From Vreelandella aquamarina (lineage in GTDB: Bacteria; Pseudomonadota; Gammaproteobacteria; Pseudomonadales; Halomonadaceae), in contig NZ_JABYQT010000001.1 in NCBI RefSeq assembly GCF_020075495.1, positions 496,001 to 560,000 on the forward strand: 64,000 bases of DNA, given 5' to 3'. The notes under the pieces are model-generated. The model saw nothing but the letters and a program-made list of their open reading frames with translations. It was not told the origin of the DNA and did no database searches. The translations under genes were made by a program, and so were the position numbers. Position 1 is the stretch's first letter. Every line of letters starts with the position of its first letter. This document shows, one piece after another, positions 52,515 to 62,606 of the stretch.

Positions 52515-53681
52515 ATGGCGCACACCTCCTCCGGGGGCCTGGCCTCTATTGCCGAGCTGGTGGACGATATCCGCCAGGGCAAGATGGTGATTCTCATGGA
52601 TGACGAGGATCGCGAGAATGAAGGCGATATCATCATGGCGGCCGAGAAGGTCGGCGCTGAGCATATCAACTTCATGGCACGTTTTGCGCGCGGGCTTATC
52701 TGCATGCCGATGACGCGCCAGCGCTGCGAGCAGCTCAATCTGCCGCTGATGGTCCATGACAATGGGTCGGGCTTCGGTACCAAGTTCACGCTCTCGATCG
52801 AGGCGACCCGGGGCGTGACGACGGGCATTTCCGCCGCCGACCGGGCGCGCACCGTTCAGGCCGCCTGCGCGCCGCACGCCAAGCCGGCCGATATCGTTCA
52901 GCCCGGACATATCTTTCCGCTGATGGCCGAACCCGGTGGCGTACTGCGCCGGGCCGGGCACACCGAAGCCGCCTGTGACCTGGCGGCACTGGCAGGCTGT
53001 GACCCCAGCGGTGTGATCTGCGAGATCATGAACGATGATGGCAGCATGGCGCGCCGGCCGGAACTTGAAGCCTTTGCCCGCGAGCATGACATCAAGATCG
53101 GCACCATTGCCGATCTGATCCACTACCGGATCGTCAACGAGCAGACGGTAGACCATGTGGAGACCACCCAGGTATCGACCTCTCAGGGCGAGCTTGCCCT
53201 GCACGTGTTCCGCGACCGCATTCAGGGGGCGCACCACATGGCGCTGGTCAAGGGCCAGCCGACTCCTGAACAGGCAACCACCGTGCGCGTTCATCTGGCC
53301 GACACGCTGCGCGATGTACTCGGCCTGAACAAGGGTGAGCAGGGACGCTGGAATGCCCAGCAGGCGCTGGAAGAAATCGCCAGCTCGCCTGCCGGTGTAC
53401 TGGTGCTGCTTGATGACGGGCGTCCGCACCAGGATTTGAAAGACCAGTTGGACGTGTTTCTGGATCGCGTGCGCCAGCCGCGCACCAGCGATTTCGACGG
53501 CACGGGCAACTATTTAACGATTGGTACTGGCTCGCAGATCCTGCGCCATCTCGGTGTGGGCAAGATGCGGCTATTAAGCTCCCCGTGGAAGTTTTCAGCG
53601 CTTTCAGGCTTCGATCTCGAAGTCATTGAGCTGGTAGGTCCCAATGACACGGCGTATGAGCCAAATTCTCAGCAGGAATAA
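52515..53681 (+). CDS. ribB: DHBP synthase with degenerate GTP cyclohydrolase II domain (RibBX type)
   Basis: 388 residues. The N-terminal DHBP synthase is intact ([21 protein letters not shown]). The C-terminal half has the RibA scaffold in outline (D-H-V-E...L-R-H-L-G-V-G-K-M) but lacks the zinc Cys cluster and its catalytic surroundings. It should make 3,4-dihydroxybutanone 4-phosphate but not open GTP; a true ribA is needed elsewhere. This hybrid form is known in Proteobacteria. ATG 52515 has GGGAG at 6 bp. Confidence 0.92.
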   Translation: MAHTSSGGLASIAELVDDIRQGKMVILMDDEDRENEGDIIMAAEKVGAEHINFMARFARGLICMPMTRQRCEQLNLPLMVHDNGSGFGTKFTLSIEATRGVTTGISAADRARTVQAACAPHAKPADIVQPGHIFPLMAEPGGVLRRAGHTEAACDLAALAGCDPSGVICEIMNDDGSMARRPELEAFAREHDIKIGTIADLIHYRIVNEQTVDHVETTQVSTSQGELALHVFRDRIQGAHHMALVKGQPTPEQATTVRVHLADTLRDVLGLNKGEQGRWNAQQALEEIASSPAGVLVLLDDGRPHQDLKDQLDVFLDRVRQPRTSDFDGTGNYLTIGTGSQILRHLGVGKMRLLSSPWKFSALSGFDLEVIELVGPNDTAYEPNSQQE

Positions 53682-53685
53682 TTAG

Positions 53686-54174
53686 ATGCAATCCCTCTCT
53701 CAAGTGGAAGGTACGTTTGTCGACGTCGATGGTCGGTACGTTATCGTGGTGGGCAGATTCAACCATCACGTGGTGGATAGCCTGGTGGAAGGCGCGATCG
53801 ACAGCCTGACGCGTCATGGCGTCGATGCCGAAAACATTCATATCGTTCACGTACCGGGCGCCTGGGAACTGCCGCTGGCCGTCAAGCGCGTGCTCAACGT
53901 GATGAAGCCGGATGCGGTCATTGCCCTCGGCGCGGTGATTCGCGGCGGCACCCCGCATTTTGAATATGTGGCGGGCGGCTGCAACACCGCCATAAACCAC
54001 CTGCAGCTGGAGTTCGACACTCCGGTGGCCAACGGCGTACTGACCGTCGAGTCCATCGAGCAGGCGATCGAGCGCGCCGGCACCAAGGCGGGCAATAAAG
54101 GTACCGAAGCTGCCATGGCCGCCATGGAAATGGTTTCTCTGCTGCGTGCGTTACCGGCAGGAGATTCCCAATGA
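53686..54174 (+). CDS. ribH: 6,7-dimethyl-8-ribityllumazine synthase
   Basis: 162 residues, close to the usual 155. The substrate-binding [18 protein letters not shown] and the end helix of the family are present (R-G-G rather than the common R-G-E/D). It starts 4 bp after ribB and overlaps nusB by 4 bp. Riboflavin synthase (ribE) is absent from the cluster. Confidence 0.96.
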   Translation: MQSLSQVEGTFVDVDGRYVIVVGRFNHHVVDSLVEGAIDSLTRHGVDAENIHIVHVPGAWELPLAVKRVLNVMKPDAVIALGAVIRGGTPHFEYVAGGCNTAINHLQLEFDTPVANGVLTVESIEQAIERAGTKAGNKGTEAAMAAMEMVSLLRALPAGDSQ

Positions 54175-54674
54175 GTGAGCGCCGTGAGCGTAAGCCGTCC
54201 GCCGCCCAGCAGAGCCGTCATGCGGCCCGCGAGCTGGCGGTGCAGGGGCTTTACCAGTGGCAGATGACCGGTAAGTCGATCTCGAGCGTCGAAGCCGAGT
54301 TCCGTAGCCAGGTGGCCGATGATGATCTTGAAGATCACGAGAACTGGGTGAAGATCATGGAAATTGCCGACAAGGCGCTTTTTCATGAGCTGCTGCACAA
54401 CACCGCACGCTTCAAGGCCGAGCTTGACCGGGAAATATCCCCGCTGCTGGATCGCCGCCTGGAAGACCTGGACGCGGTGGAGCTTGCCATTCTGCGCCTG
54501 GGGGCTTACGAGCTTTCCCGGCGCATGGAAGTCCCCTACCGGGTCGTCATCAATGAAGGTGTCGAGCTTGCCAAGTCGTTTGGCGCTACCGACGGCCATA
54601 AATACGTAAACGGCATCCTCGACAAGCTGGCCAACCGCTTGAGAAGTGCCGAAGTCAGCGCCCGCCGTTTATAA
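54171..54674 (+). CDS. nusB: Transcription antitermination factor NusB
   Basis: 167 residues, all-helical. The N-terminal arginine-rich [12 protein letters not shown] binds box[18 protein letters not shown] is the family C-terminal signature. It is coupled to ribH through ATGA and acts in rRNA antitermination with NusE. Confidence 0.96.
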   Translation: MSERRERKPSAAQQSRHAARELAVQGLYQWQMTGKSISSVEAEFRSQVADDDLEDHENWVKIMEIADKALFHELLHNTARFKAELDREISPLLDRRLEDLDAVELAILRLGAYELSRRMEVPYRVVINEGVELAKSFGATDGHKYVNGILDKLANRLRSAEVSARRL

Positions 54675-54710
54675 CGGCGCACTGGCTGATACTGTGTTTA
54701 AGGGGCCTTT

Positions 54711-55688
54711 GTGCTTGCCGAATTTGATTTGATTCGCCGTTATCTGGTGCCATCGCCTGCGCGACACGCGGCAGATGGTATCGCACTGGGCAATGGCGAT
54801 GACGCTGCCCTGTTAGTGCCTCGCGCGGGTCATCAGTTGGCGGTCAGCGTAGATACCTCGGTGGTCGATGTTCACTTCCCCGGTGATGCCCCGGCGTTTG
54901 CGGTGGGGCATCGCGCGCTGGCCGTGGCGCTGAGCGACCTGGCCGCCATGGGGGCAACGTCGCGCTGGTGTTTCATGGCGCTGACATTTGACCAGCGCCA
55001 CTTTGCAGACGATGCCGCGACCCAGGCGTGGATGGAAGGGTTTGGCCAGGGGTTTCATGGCCTGTGCGAGCGTCACGCCACCACCCTGGCCGGCGGCGAC
55101 GTCACCTCCGGGGCATTGACCGTTGGCGTGACTGTCATGGGGGAGACGCCCCAGGGCCTGAGCCTGCGCCGTGGTGGCGCCAATGTCGGTGACGTCATTG
55201 CCGTGACCGGAGAACTCGGCGGCGGCGCCGGAGGGCTTGCGCTCTGGCAGAAGGGAGAGCGCAGCCTCGAGCATCCGCTGCTGCGCCGCTATCTGCTGCC
55301 CGAACCGCGCCTGGCAGCGGGTGAGGCGCTCTTGCATCTTGCTTCTTCGGCCATCGATATTTCAGATGGACTGCTTGCAGACCTTGGCCACCTACGCCAC
55401 GCCTCGAACGTTGGTGCTGCGCTGGACATGGACGCGCTGCCGCTGGCATCAGGGCTCGAAGAAGCGCTGGGGCGTGAAGCCGCGCTTCAGGCTGCCCTTT
55501 CCGGCGGAGATGACTACGAGTTGCTGGTGACGCTGGCGCCGGAGAACGTCGAAAAGGCGCGTCAGCAGCTACGCGAGCTGGGGCTGGCATTGACGGTGAT
55601 CGGCCATTGCCGTGAGGAGCCTGGTGTACACGGCATACCCGTTGGCGGCCGCGCCGGCTGGCAGCATTTTAATGAGGGAACGCCATGA
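54711..55688 (+). CDS. thiL: Thiamine-monophosphate kinase
   Basis: 325 residues with a GTG start and AAGGGG upstream. G-N-G-D-D-A-A-L-L (about 27-35) binds Mg-ATP; V-D-T-S-V-V-D-V-H-F, G-G-D-V-T and D-I-S-D-G-L follow in order. It makes thiamine diphosphate from the monophosphate. It overlaps pgpA by 4 bp, the standard nusB-thiL-pgpA arrangement. Confidence 0.96.
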   Translation: MLAEFDLIRRYLVPSPARHAADGIALGNGDDAALLVPRAGHQLAVSVDTSVVDVHFPGDAPAFAVGHRALAVALSDLAAMGATSRWCFMALTFDQRHFADDAATQAWMEGFGQGFHGLCERHATTLAGGDVTSGALTVGVTVMGETPQGLSLRRGGANVGDVIAVTGELGGGAGGLALWQKGERSLEHPLLRRYLLPEPRLAAGEALLHLASSAIDISDGLLADLGHLRHASNVGAALDMDALPLASGLEEALGREAALQAALSGGDDYELLVTLAPENVEKARQQLRELGLALTVIGHCREEPGVHGIPVGGRAGWQHFNEGTP

Positions 55689-56158
55689 ACCGTGCACCAT
55701 CAAGTGTGTGGCGTCGCCCAACGCATTTTTTCGCGTTTGGTCTAGGGAGTGGCACCGTACCCTGGGCGCCAGGTACATTCGGCACGCTCGCCGCCATCCC
55801 TTTTTATTGGATGATGGCCGATTTACCACTAGGGTGGTACCTGGGCATCGTGCTGGTGGCATTTGTCATCGGCGTCTGGCTGTGCGACAAGACGTCCCAT
55901 GATCTGGGCGTCCATGATCACTCCGGCATCGTCTGGGATGAATTCGTGGGCTACTGGATCACCATGGCGGCGGTACCGTTTTCCTGGGAAGCGGCACTGT
56001 GGGGCTTTATCGTGTTCCGCATCTTCGATGTCTTCAAGCCCTGGCCCATCCGCTGGGCAGATCGGCGGGTCGCCGGTGGCTTTGGCATCATGATCGATGA
56101 TGTGATGGCTGGCATCTATGCCTGGAGTACGCTGCACCTCTGGTACTGGCTTCACTAG
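55685..56158 (+). CDS. pgpA: Phosphatidylglycerophosphatase A
   Basis: 157 residues with three or four membrane segments. The catalytic V-W-D-E-F-V-G-Y-W and F-R-I-F-D-V-F-K-P-W-P-I motifs are intact. It dephosphorylates PGP to phosphatidylglycerol. Coupled to thiL. A 12-bp near-perfect direct repeat (56221-56244) lies in the gap that follows. Confidence 0.95.
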   Translation: MNRAPSSVWRRPTHFFAFGLGSGTVPWAPGTFGTLAAIPFYWMMADLPLGWYLGIVLVAFVIGVWLCDKTSHDLGVHDHSGIVWDEFVGYWITMAAVPFSWEAALWGFIVFRIFDVFKPWPIRWADRRVAGGFGIMIDDVMAGIYAWSTLHLWYWLH

Positions 56159-56283
56159 AACGCCTTTTCGCCGTAATCGACGCAGCCGGCCAAGGCACGG
56201 CTGCAGCATGACCACAGGTAACGCCAAGACGAACGCCAAAACGAGAATTACTCCCTACTGATGCGGTTGCTCAAGGAGATGGC

Positions 56284-57540
56284 ATGCGCAAGGAACGATT
56301 GATCGTCCCCATTCTGGTGGCGATAGCCGTTGTCTGGATGGCAGGACAGCTGCTGTCCAGCGTGCTGTTCGAGCGCAGCCTGCGTCAGGCGCTGGAGGAT
56401 CTGGAAGCGCGCGGGGAGTGGCGCGTTACCCGTCCTGAGAGTAACCGGGGCTGGTTAAGTTCCCAAGGGCGGCTTTTGCTGTCTCCTCTGCTTGGTCGCC
56501 CGTGGCGCCTCGAGCTTACCTACAGCGCTCGTCACGGCATCCTGAGCACCGACGTGGAAGGCACGTTTCTACCCCGTCTGGATACCGCCTTGCAGCGCGC
56601 CGTGGGCGAAGTGACCGCCGCATCTGCGCCGCGCTGGAAGGGGCGTTATCACACCCTGAGCGGGCGCAGCGAACTTCAGCTGGCGCTGGCGCCCTTCATC
56701 ATCGAGCAAGGCGGCCGCGAGCTCGAGGTGCGGGGGGCAAGGCTGCGCCTGGAAGGCATGTTTGGCGACTGGCGCCTGCGCATGCGCCTCGACCACTTGG
56801 CATTGACCGATGGCCTGGCACAGCTGAGCCTGGGGCCTGCGCAGCTGGAAAGCCGCTATACCTACATCGATGATGCCTACCATTTTGCCCAGCGCGATCA
56901 CCTGCAGATCGATGCCCTGACACTGCGCTATCCCGCCTACGAGATTCAGCTGGCGCCGCTCAACCTGCACAGCCATACGGTGCTGGACGAGAGCGAGCTG
57001 CGTATCAAGGGGGAGCTGGTCATGGGGAACATGATGGTGCCCTCCGAAGCACCGGATACGCCGCTGCTCAACGGGCGCATCGAAATGGAGCTTTCCCGTC
57101 TGAACGCCGATGCCATCCGCCAGACCATTCGGCGGCTACGCCAGGAAGCGGCGTGGGGAGATACCAGCCTGCCCATGGCAGAGGGGCTGCTGGCCCGCCT
57201 TGAGCCGGACCTGCTGCAAGTGCTGAGCGATTCGCCGCGCCTGGATGTATCAACCGTTGCCCTGGAAAGCCCGCTGCTGGGTATCCGGCTGGATGCTGAC
57301 GGGGCACTGTTCTTCGATGCTCGCAAGCTCGACCAGCTCAGCGTGACCAGTCTGGAGTCGCCTGAAGGGCGCGCACGCTGGCGGGAGCGTCTGGACGGTG
57401 ATTTCATCTGGCACGATGCACCTACGGTGGCCGCACTGTGGCTTGGGCTGCCACTGGGTACGCGCGAGCTGCAGTTTGACGTGATTCGTGGCGACTGGCG
57501 GGTCAACGGCCGACCCATGCCGGAGCTATGGCCACAATAG
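56284..57540 (+). CDS. DUF945 (YdgA-like) family protein
   Basis: 418 residues. One N-terminal membrane segment (about 6-26) leads into a long beta-rich region with repeated amphipathic strands; N-R-G-W-L-S-S-Q-G and R-I-E-M-E-L-S-R-L-N-A are typical of DUF945. The family is periplasmic or inner-membrane anchored and of unclear function, possibly related to lipid-transfer-like proteins. CAAGGAGA precedes the ATG. Confidence 0.82.
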   Translation: MRKERLIVPILVAIAVVWMAGQLLSSVLFERSLRQALEDLEARGEWRVTRPESNRGWLSSQGRLLLSPLLGRPWRLELTYSARHGILSTDVEGTFLPRLDTALQRAVGEVTAASAPRWKGRYHTLSGRSELQLALAPFIIEQGGRELEVRGARLRLEGMFGDWRLRMRLDHLALTDGLAQLSLGPAQLESRYTYIDDAYHFAQRDHLQIDALTLRYPAYEIQLAPLNLHSHTVLDESELRIKGELVMGNMMVPSEAPDTPLLNGRIEMELSRLNADAIRQTIRRLRQEAAWGDTSLPMAEGLLARLEPDLLQVLSDSPRLDVSTVALESPLLGIRLDADGALFFDARKLDQLSVTSLESPEGRARWRERLDGDFIWHDAPTVAALWLGLPLGTRELQFDVIRGDWRVNGRPMPELWPQ

Positions 57541-57633
57541 CGCGTCACAAGGGTTGAAGTTTCCGCCAGGCGCCCACATTCCATAAGCAGTCACAGGCGG
57601 CGTGACCGCCGATATCTGTTTATGGGAGTGCGC

Positions 57634-60096
57634 ATGAGCGACCAGGATTACGACCGCGATCACGATAATCTCGACTGGCTGGCTGAAGACGACCATTCGT
57701 CCCATGAGGGCGGCGACAAGGGCGAGCAAGCTCATCGCTCTGATGGTGAAAGGGTCAGCTCGCTGGTGCCCGCCAGCGATATGCTGCCCGAGCGTATCTA
57801 TCTTCTCCCGATCCATAACCGCCCCTTTTTCCCCGCCCAGGTACAGCCGCTGGTCATCAACCGCGAACGCTGGGAAGAGACCATGCGCCGGGTGGGCAAT
57901 ACGCCTCATAAGACCCTGGGCGTGGCCTTCGTAGGCGAGGGTGGGGTGGAATCACTCGATCATGAGGGTTTCCCGGCCATCGGCACGGCGGTGAAGGTAC
58001 ACAAGCTCAAGGGCGAGGATCAGCAGATCCAGTTCATTGCCCAGGGCGTGCAGCGCTTTCAGATACAGCGCTGGCTCTCCAAGGAGCCACCTTATCTGGT
58101 AGAGGTCACCTACCCTAAAGAGCCCGTGGATGCCGAGAACGAAGAGACTCGCGCCTACGCCATGGCGATCATCAACGGCATCAAGGAGCTGCTGCCGATC
58201 AACCCACTGTATGGTGAAGAGCTCAAGCACTACCTCAATCGCTTCAGCCCGCACCAGCCTGGGCCGTTGACCGACTTTGCCGCCGCGATCACCTCCGCCA
58301 AGGGCCCTGAGCTGCAGGACGTGCTGGCCACGCTGCCGGTGGCCGAGCGGATGCACAAGGTGCTGCCGCTGCTGCGCAAGGAGATCGACGTTGCCCAGCT
58401 GCAAAGCGAGATCAGCGAGCAGGTCAATGCGCAGATGCAGGACCGCCAGCGCGAGTTCTTCCTGCGCGAGCAGCTCAAGGTCATTCAGCGCGAGCTGGGT
58501 ATTTCCAAGGATGACCGCGAAAACGATGTCGATACCTTTAGAAACCGCCTTGAATCACTCGTGGTGCCCGAGCGGGTGCAGGGGCGCATCGATGACGAGC
58601 TCAACAAGCTCAGCGTGCTGGAAACCGGCTCGCCGGAGTACGGCACCACCCGCAACTACCTGGATTGGCTGACCTCCTTGCCGTGGGGCGTGACCAGCCA
58701 GGACAAGCTCGACCTGGGGCACGCTCGGGAAGTGCTCAACCGCGACCACGACGGCCTGCAGGATGTGAAAGAACGCATCGTCGAGTTCCTGGCCGAGGGT
58801 ACCTTCAAGGGCGATGTAGGGGGCTCCATCGTGCTGCTCGTGGGCCCGCCCGGGGTGGGCAAGACCTCCATCGGCCGCTCGATTGCCGAAGCGCTGGGTC
58901 GTGAGTTCTACCGCTTCTCGGTTGGCGGGATGCGCGATGAGGCGGAGATCAAGGGCCATCGACGCACCTACGTAGGCGCCATGCCGGGCAAGCTGGTCCA
59001 GGCGTTCAAGGAAGTGGAAGTCGAGAATCCGGTCATCATGCTCGACGAGATCGACAAGCTTGGCCAATCGTTTCAGGGCGACCCCGCCTCGGCGCTTCTC
59101 GAGGTGCTCGACCCCGAGCAGAACGTCGACTTCCTCGATCACTACCTGGATGTGCGGATGGACCTTTCCAAGGTGCTGTTCATCTGTACGGCCAACACGC
59201 TCGATTCGATCCCCGGCCCGCTTCTTGACCGCATGGAGCAGATTCGCCTCTCCGGCTATATCGCCGAAGAGAAGCTGGCCATTGCCAAGCATCACCTGTG
59301 GCCAAAACTGCTCAAGCGGGACAATTTGTCCAAGAAGCGCATCAACCTTTCCGATGCGGCACTGAAGCAGGTCATCGACGGCTACGCCCGGGAGGCCGGT
59401 GTGCGCCAGCTTGAAAAACAGCTGCACCGCATCGTGCGCAAGGCGGCGGTCAAGCTGCTCGAAGAGGAGTCGGATACCGTCAAGATCTCGGTCAAGAATC
59501 TGGAAGAGTTCCTTGGTGCGCCTATTTTCCGCAAGGAGAAGGTGCTCAAGGGGCAAGGCGTTGTCACCGGGCTTGCCTGGACCTCCATGGGCGGGGCAAC
59601 TCTGCCGATCGAGGCCGGCAAGGTGCATGCGCTGGACCGTGGCTTCAAGCTGACCGGCAAGCTTGGCGATGTCATGAAGGAGTCGGCCAATATTGCCTAC
59701 AGCTATACCCTCGGCCATCTGCAGGATTATGGCGCCGATGCCGACTTCTTTGATTCTGCCTTCGTGCACCTGCACGTACCGGAAGGCGCGACACCCAAGG
59801 ATGGCCCATCCGCCGGGGTGACCATGACCACGGCGCTATTGTCGCTTGCCAAGCACCAGGCGATCGACCGGCCCCTGGCAATGACCGGTGAGCTGACGCT
59901 GACAGGCCAGGTGCTTCCGGTCGGCGGCATTCGTGAAAAGGTAATTGCCGCACGGCGCAGCGATATCTTCGAGGTCATTCTGCCCGAGGCCAACCGGCGC
60001 GACTACGAGGAGCTGCCGGATTACCTAAAGGAGGGCATGACGGTTCACTTCGCCAATCGCTACCAGGACGTGGCCAAGGTGGTCTTCAAGGCGTAA
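57634..60096 (+). CDS. lon: ATP-dependent protease Lon
   Basis: 820 residues. N-terminal LON substrate domain (L-L-P-I-H-N-R-P-F-F-P), AAA+ module (Walker A G-P-P-G-V-G-K-T-S), and the catalytic dyad Ser in D-G-P-S-A-G and Lys in I-R-E-K-V-I-A-A. An extra acidic N-terminal segment of about 45 residues (D-Q-D-Y-D-R-D-H-D-N) precedes the LON domain. This is the form often seen as a second Lon in gammaproteobacteria, so a paralogue may exist elsewhere. ATG 57634 follows GGGAG. The stop lies in a 20-bp repeat. Confidence 0.95.
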   Translation: MSDQDYDRDHDNLDWLAEDDHSSHEGGDKGEQAHRSDGERVSSLVPASDMLPERIYLLPIHNRPFFPAQVQPLVINRERWEETMRRVGNTPHKTLGVAFVGEGGVESLDHEGFPAIGTAVKVHKLKGEDQQIQFIAQGVQRFQIQRWLSKEPPYLVEVTYPKEPVDAENEETRAYAMAIINGIKELLPINPLYGEELKHYLNRFSPHQPGPLTDFAAAITSAKGPELQDVLATLPVAERMHKVLPLLRKEIDVAQLQSEISEQVNAQMQDRQREFFLREQLKVIQRELGISKDDRENDVDTFRNRLESLVVPERVQGRIDDELNKLSVLETGSPEYGTTRNYLDWLTSLPWGVTSQDKLDLGHAREVLNRDHDGLQDVKERIVEFLAEGTFKGDVGGSIVLLVGPPGVGKTSIGRSIAEALGREFYRFSVGGMRDEAEIKGHRRTYVGAMPGKLVQAFKEVEVENPVIMLDEIDKLGQSFQGDPASALLEVLDPEQNVDFLDHYLDVRMDLSKVLFICTANTLDSIPGPLLDRMEQIRLSGYIAEEKLAIAKHHLWPKLLKRDNLSKKRINLSDAALKQVIDGYAREAGVRQLEKQLHRIVRKAAVKLLEEESDTVKISVKNLEEFLGAPIFRKEKVLKGQGVVTGLAWTSMGGATLPIEAGKVHALDRGFKLTGKLGDVMKESANIAYSYTLGHLQDYGADADFFDSAFVHLHVPEGATPKDGPSAGVTMTTALLSLAKHQAIDRPLAMTGELTLTGQVLPVGGIREKVIAARRSDIFEVILPEANRRDYEELPDYLKEGMTVHFANRYQDVAKVVFKA

Positions 60097-60144
60097 GGGT
60101 AGTCATCAAGGCGTAGAGGTAGTCATAAGGAGTAAAGTTAGCTG
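60087..60144. repeat. 2-3 tandem 20-bp repeats spanning the lon stop codon
   Basis: Unit caaggcgtaagggtagtcat at 60087-60106, a second copy with two changes at 60107-60126, and a decayed third. The lon TAA is in unit 1 and a TAG occupies the same place in unit 2. Confidence 0.85.
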
Positions 60145-60196
60145 TCAAGAAGCAGTAGCTGGCTAATTTTAAAGCTGTTTCATCAAACCGTCATAC

Positions 60197-60225
60197 AACG
60201 CCGTGCGGAAGTACGGCGTTTTTTT
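60197..60225 (+). terminator. Terminator after lon
   Basis: 8-bp stem AACGCCGT/ACGGCGTT, loop of 8, ending in seven T. Confidence 0.88.
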
Positions 60226-60308
60226 ATAGTTATTCGTTAATTTAAATTCGAAGCAGAAGGGGAGAATGCGCGTCAGCCGAAAGTACTAGCACTTCCAGAG
60301 AGGAACCC

Positions 60309-62474
60309 ATGCGTAATAACCAACCTGTTACTCAGCGTGAATACGTACTCAACGACGAGTCCGTACTGATTTCACGCTCTGACCTGAAAGGGCGGGTAAC
60401 GTTTGCCAACTCCACGTTCGTGGATGTCAGCGGCTATACGCGTGAGGAGCTTATCGGTGCACCGCATAATCTGCTGCGCCATCCCGACATGCCCGAAGCC
60501 GCCTATGCGGATTTCTGGAAGACCATTCAGGCAGGGGGTACCTGGCAGGGCCTGGTCAAGAACCGGCGCAAGAACGGCGATTATTACTGGGTCAATGCAA
60601 CGGTGGCACCGCTGGAAGATGGCGACCGGGTAGTGGGGTATACCTCGGTGCGGCGCAAGGCGGTGCCTGAAGCCGTGGCACAGGCCATCCCGGTGTATGC
60701 CGAGCTGCGTGAAAAAGGCAGTGCCAGGCGCTACAAGCTGGTGCAGGGCGCCTTGCGCCGCAAGGGGCTGGCCGGATTCTGGTCGCGGTTCAGTATCACC
60801 AGCCTGAAAGCCAAGCTGATTGCCATGGTCCTTGCCGCTCTGATGCTGCTTTGCCTGGCCGGTGGCCTGGGCGTTTACGGATTGATGGAGTCAGGTGAGC
60901 GCCTGGATACGCTCAACCACTCGGGTCTTGAATCCATTGCCAGCCTGCAGCGTATCGAGCGCCACCTGGGGCAGAGCCTTGAGGCGCTTGAGCCGGCGGT
61001 GCGTAACCCCCGCCGTGCAGACATCGAAGCCCTGGACAGTGACCTGGAGGAGCATGCCGCCTCGCTGCAGGCATTGTGGCAGGTGTTCAAGGCAGAGGGA
61101 GAAGCCAGCAATGACACGATAGCGGCCTTTGACACGACGCTGAATGAGTGGCTGGCGAGTGTGAACACCGTGCTGGACGCCATCCGGACCGGCAACGGGT
61201 TTGCCGCCTTCGAGGCGCTGACCGATACCCTTCAGCCCCATACCGAAGCGCTGCGTAACATGAACGCCGAGCTGGTAGAGCAGGAGCGTCATCAGGCCCA
61301 GGCGCTGGTGGCAGATGCCCGGCGCAGCCGTCAGCAGATGCTGATTGCTCAGCTGGTTTTGATCGGAGTCGGGCTTCTGGTGCTGATTGGATTGAGCGTA
61401 TTCATACTGCGTAGCGTACTGAACGGCCTGGCTGGCGCCCGCCAACTGACGTTTCAGATTGCCGCGGGCAACCTGGCCGCCAGCGAACGGCAAAAGACCA
61501 GCGGCGAGTTGGGGGAGCTGCTCTATTCACTGGATACCATGCGCTTTAGCCTGGCCAGCATCGTCAACGACCTGGATGGCCGAGTGGCGGTGGTGACCCC
61601 GGCGATCAGGGAAATTGCCGCGGAGAACGAAGAGCTTGCCTCGCGTACCGAGCAGCAGGCGTCCTCGCTTCAGCAAACCGCTGCCAGCATGGAGGAGATG
61701 ACCTCCACCGTGCATCAGAATACCCAGAACGCTCGTCAAGCGACCGAGCTTGCCCAGCAGAATGCGGCCAGCACCCGCGACACCGGCAGGCAGATGGAGG
61801 CGCTGGTAGAGCGCATGCAGCGTATTGCCCAAAGTGCGGAAAAAATGACCGAGATGATCAGTGTCATCGACGGGATCGCCTTTCAGACCAATATTCTGGC
61901 GCTGAATGCCTCCGTCGAGGCAGCGCGGGCTGGAGAACACGGCCGAGGCTTTGCCGTGGTGGCAAGCGAAGTGCGTAATCTGGCCGGGCGCAGCGCTGAA
62001 GCTGCCCAGGAAATCCGCCGTATGATCGACAGCACCACCCAGGAAGTCGGCAGCGGTCGAAGCGCGGTCGAGCAAGCCGAGCGCGCCATCGAAAACGTCA
62101 TGCAGCAGGTCAACCGCGTCAGTACGCTGATGGAATCCATCAGCTCCGCCTCCAGCGAGCAGAACAGTGGCATTGGGCAGATCAATTCGGCGGTGGCCGA
62201 AATGGACCATGTCACCCAGCAGAATGCGTCGAAGGTGCAGTCCATTGCCGCCTCCGCCGACGACCTGTCGCGGGAAGCGTTTGAGCTGGCCAACGTGGTG
62301 GACGCCTTCCGCCTCAAGGGAACCCAGGAGGAGAACGTCGGCGCCGCCCGCGACAAGCTACGTCTTCTGAACCAAAAGCAGCCCGATGCTCCCAGGTCGC
62401 TGGTGACGAATGGAAAGGCTCCTTCGAAAAAAGCGATCACTCCCTCCACGCAGGACCCGTGGGAAGCGTTCTGA
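60309..62474 (+). CDS. PAS-containing chemoreceptor (Aer-like)
   Basis: 721 residues. The N-terminal PAS domain (about 20-115; [12 protein letters not shown] and N-G-D-Y-Y-W-V-N-A) resembles Aer, which binds FAD to sense redox state or oxygen. Two membrane segments (about 175-195 and 340-365) enclose a helical region of some 145 residues, unlike Aer's short loop. HAMP and signalling domain follow, with the conserved tip [17 protein letters not shown]. The C-terminus D-P-W-E-A-F is a CheR/CheB-tethering pentapeptide. AGAGAGGAA precedes the ATG. Confidence 0.92.
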   Translation: MRNNQPVTQREYVLNDESVLISRSDLKGRVTFANSTFVDVSGYTREELIGAPHNLLRHPDMPEAAYADFWKTIQAGGTWQGLVKNRRKNGDYYWVNATVAPLEDGDRVVGYTSVRRKAVPEAVAQAIPVYAELREKGSARRYKLVQGALRRKGLAGFWSRFSITSLKAKLIAMVLAALMLLCLAGGLGVYGLMESGERLDTLNHSGLESIASLQRIERHLGQSLEALEPAVRNPRRADIEALDSDLEEHAASLQALWQVFKAEGEASNDTIAAFDTTLNEWLASVNTVLDAIRTGNGFAAFEALTDTLQPHTEALRNMNAELVEQERHQAQALVADARRSRQQMLIAQLVLIGVGLLVLIGLSVFILRSVLNGLAGARQLTFQIAAGNLAASERQKTSGELGELLYSLDTMRFSLASIVNDLDGRVAVVTPAIREIAAENEELASRTEQQASSLQQTAASMEEMTSTVHQNTQNARQATELAQQNAASTRDTGRQMEALVERMQRIAQSAEKMTEMISVIDGIAFQTNILALNASVEAARAGEHGRGFAVVASEVRNLAGRSAEAAQEIRRMIDSTTQEVGSGRSAVEQAERAIENVMQQVNRVSTLMESISSASSEQNSGIGQINSAVAEMDHVTQQNASKVQSIAASADDLSREAFELANVVDAFRLKGTQEENVGAARDKLRLLNQKQPDAPRSLVTNGKAPSKKAITPSTQDPWEAF

Positions 62475-62606
62475 TCCTGCATGACCGGTAACGGTCGTTC
62501 GCTACATCTGGCCTGATGAAGGCGCCCATGCCACAATCGAGGGCGCTGGATTCACTTACCCGCTGCCAGATGAGTGGCGGGCCAAAAAAAGATGTTAGAG
62601 GACACC

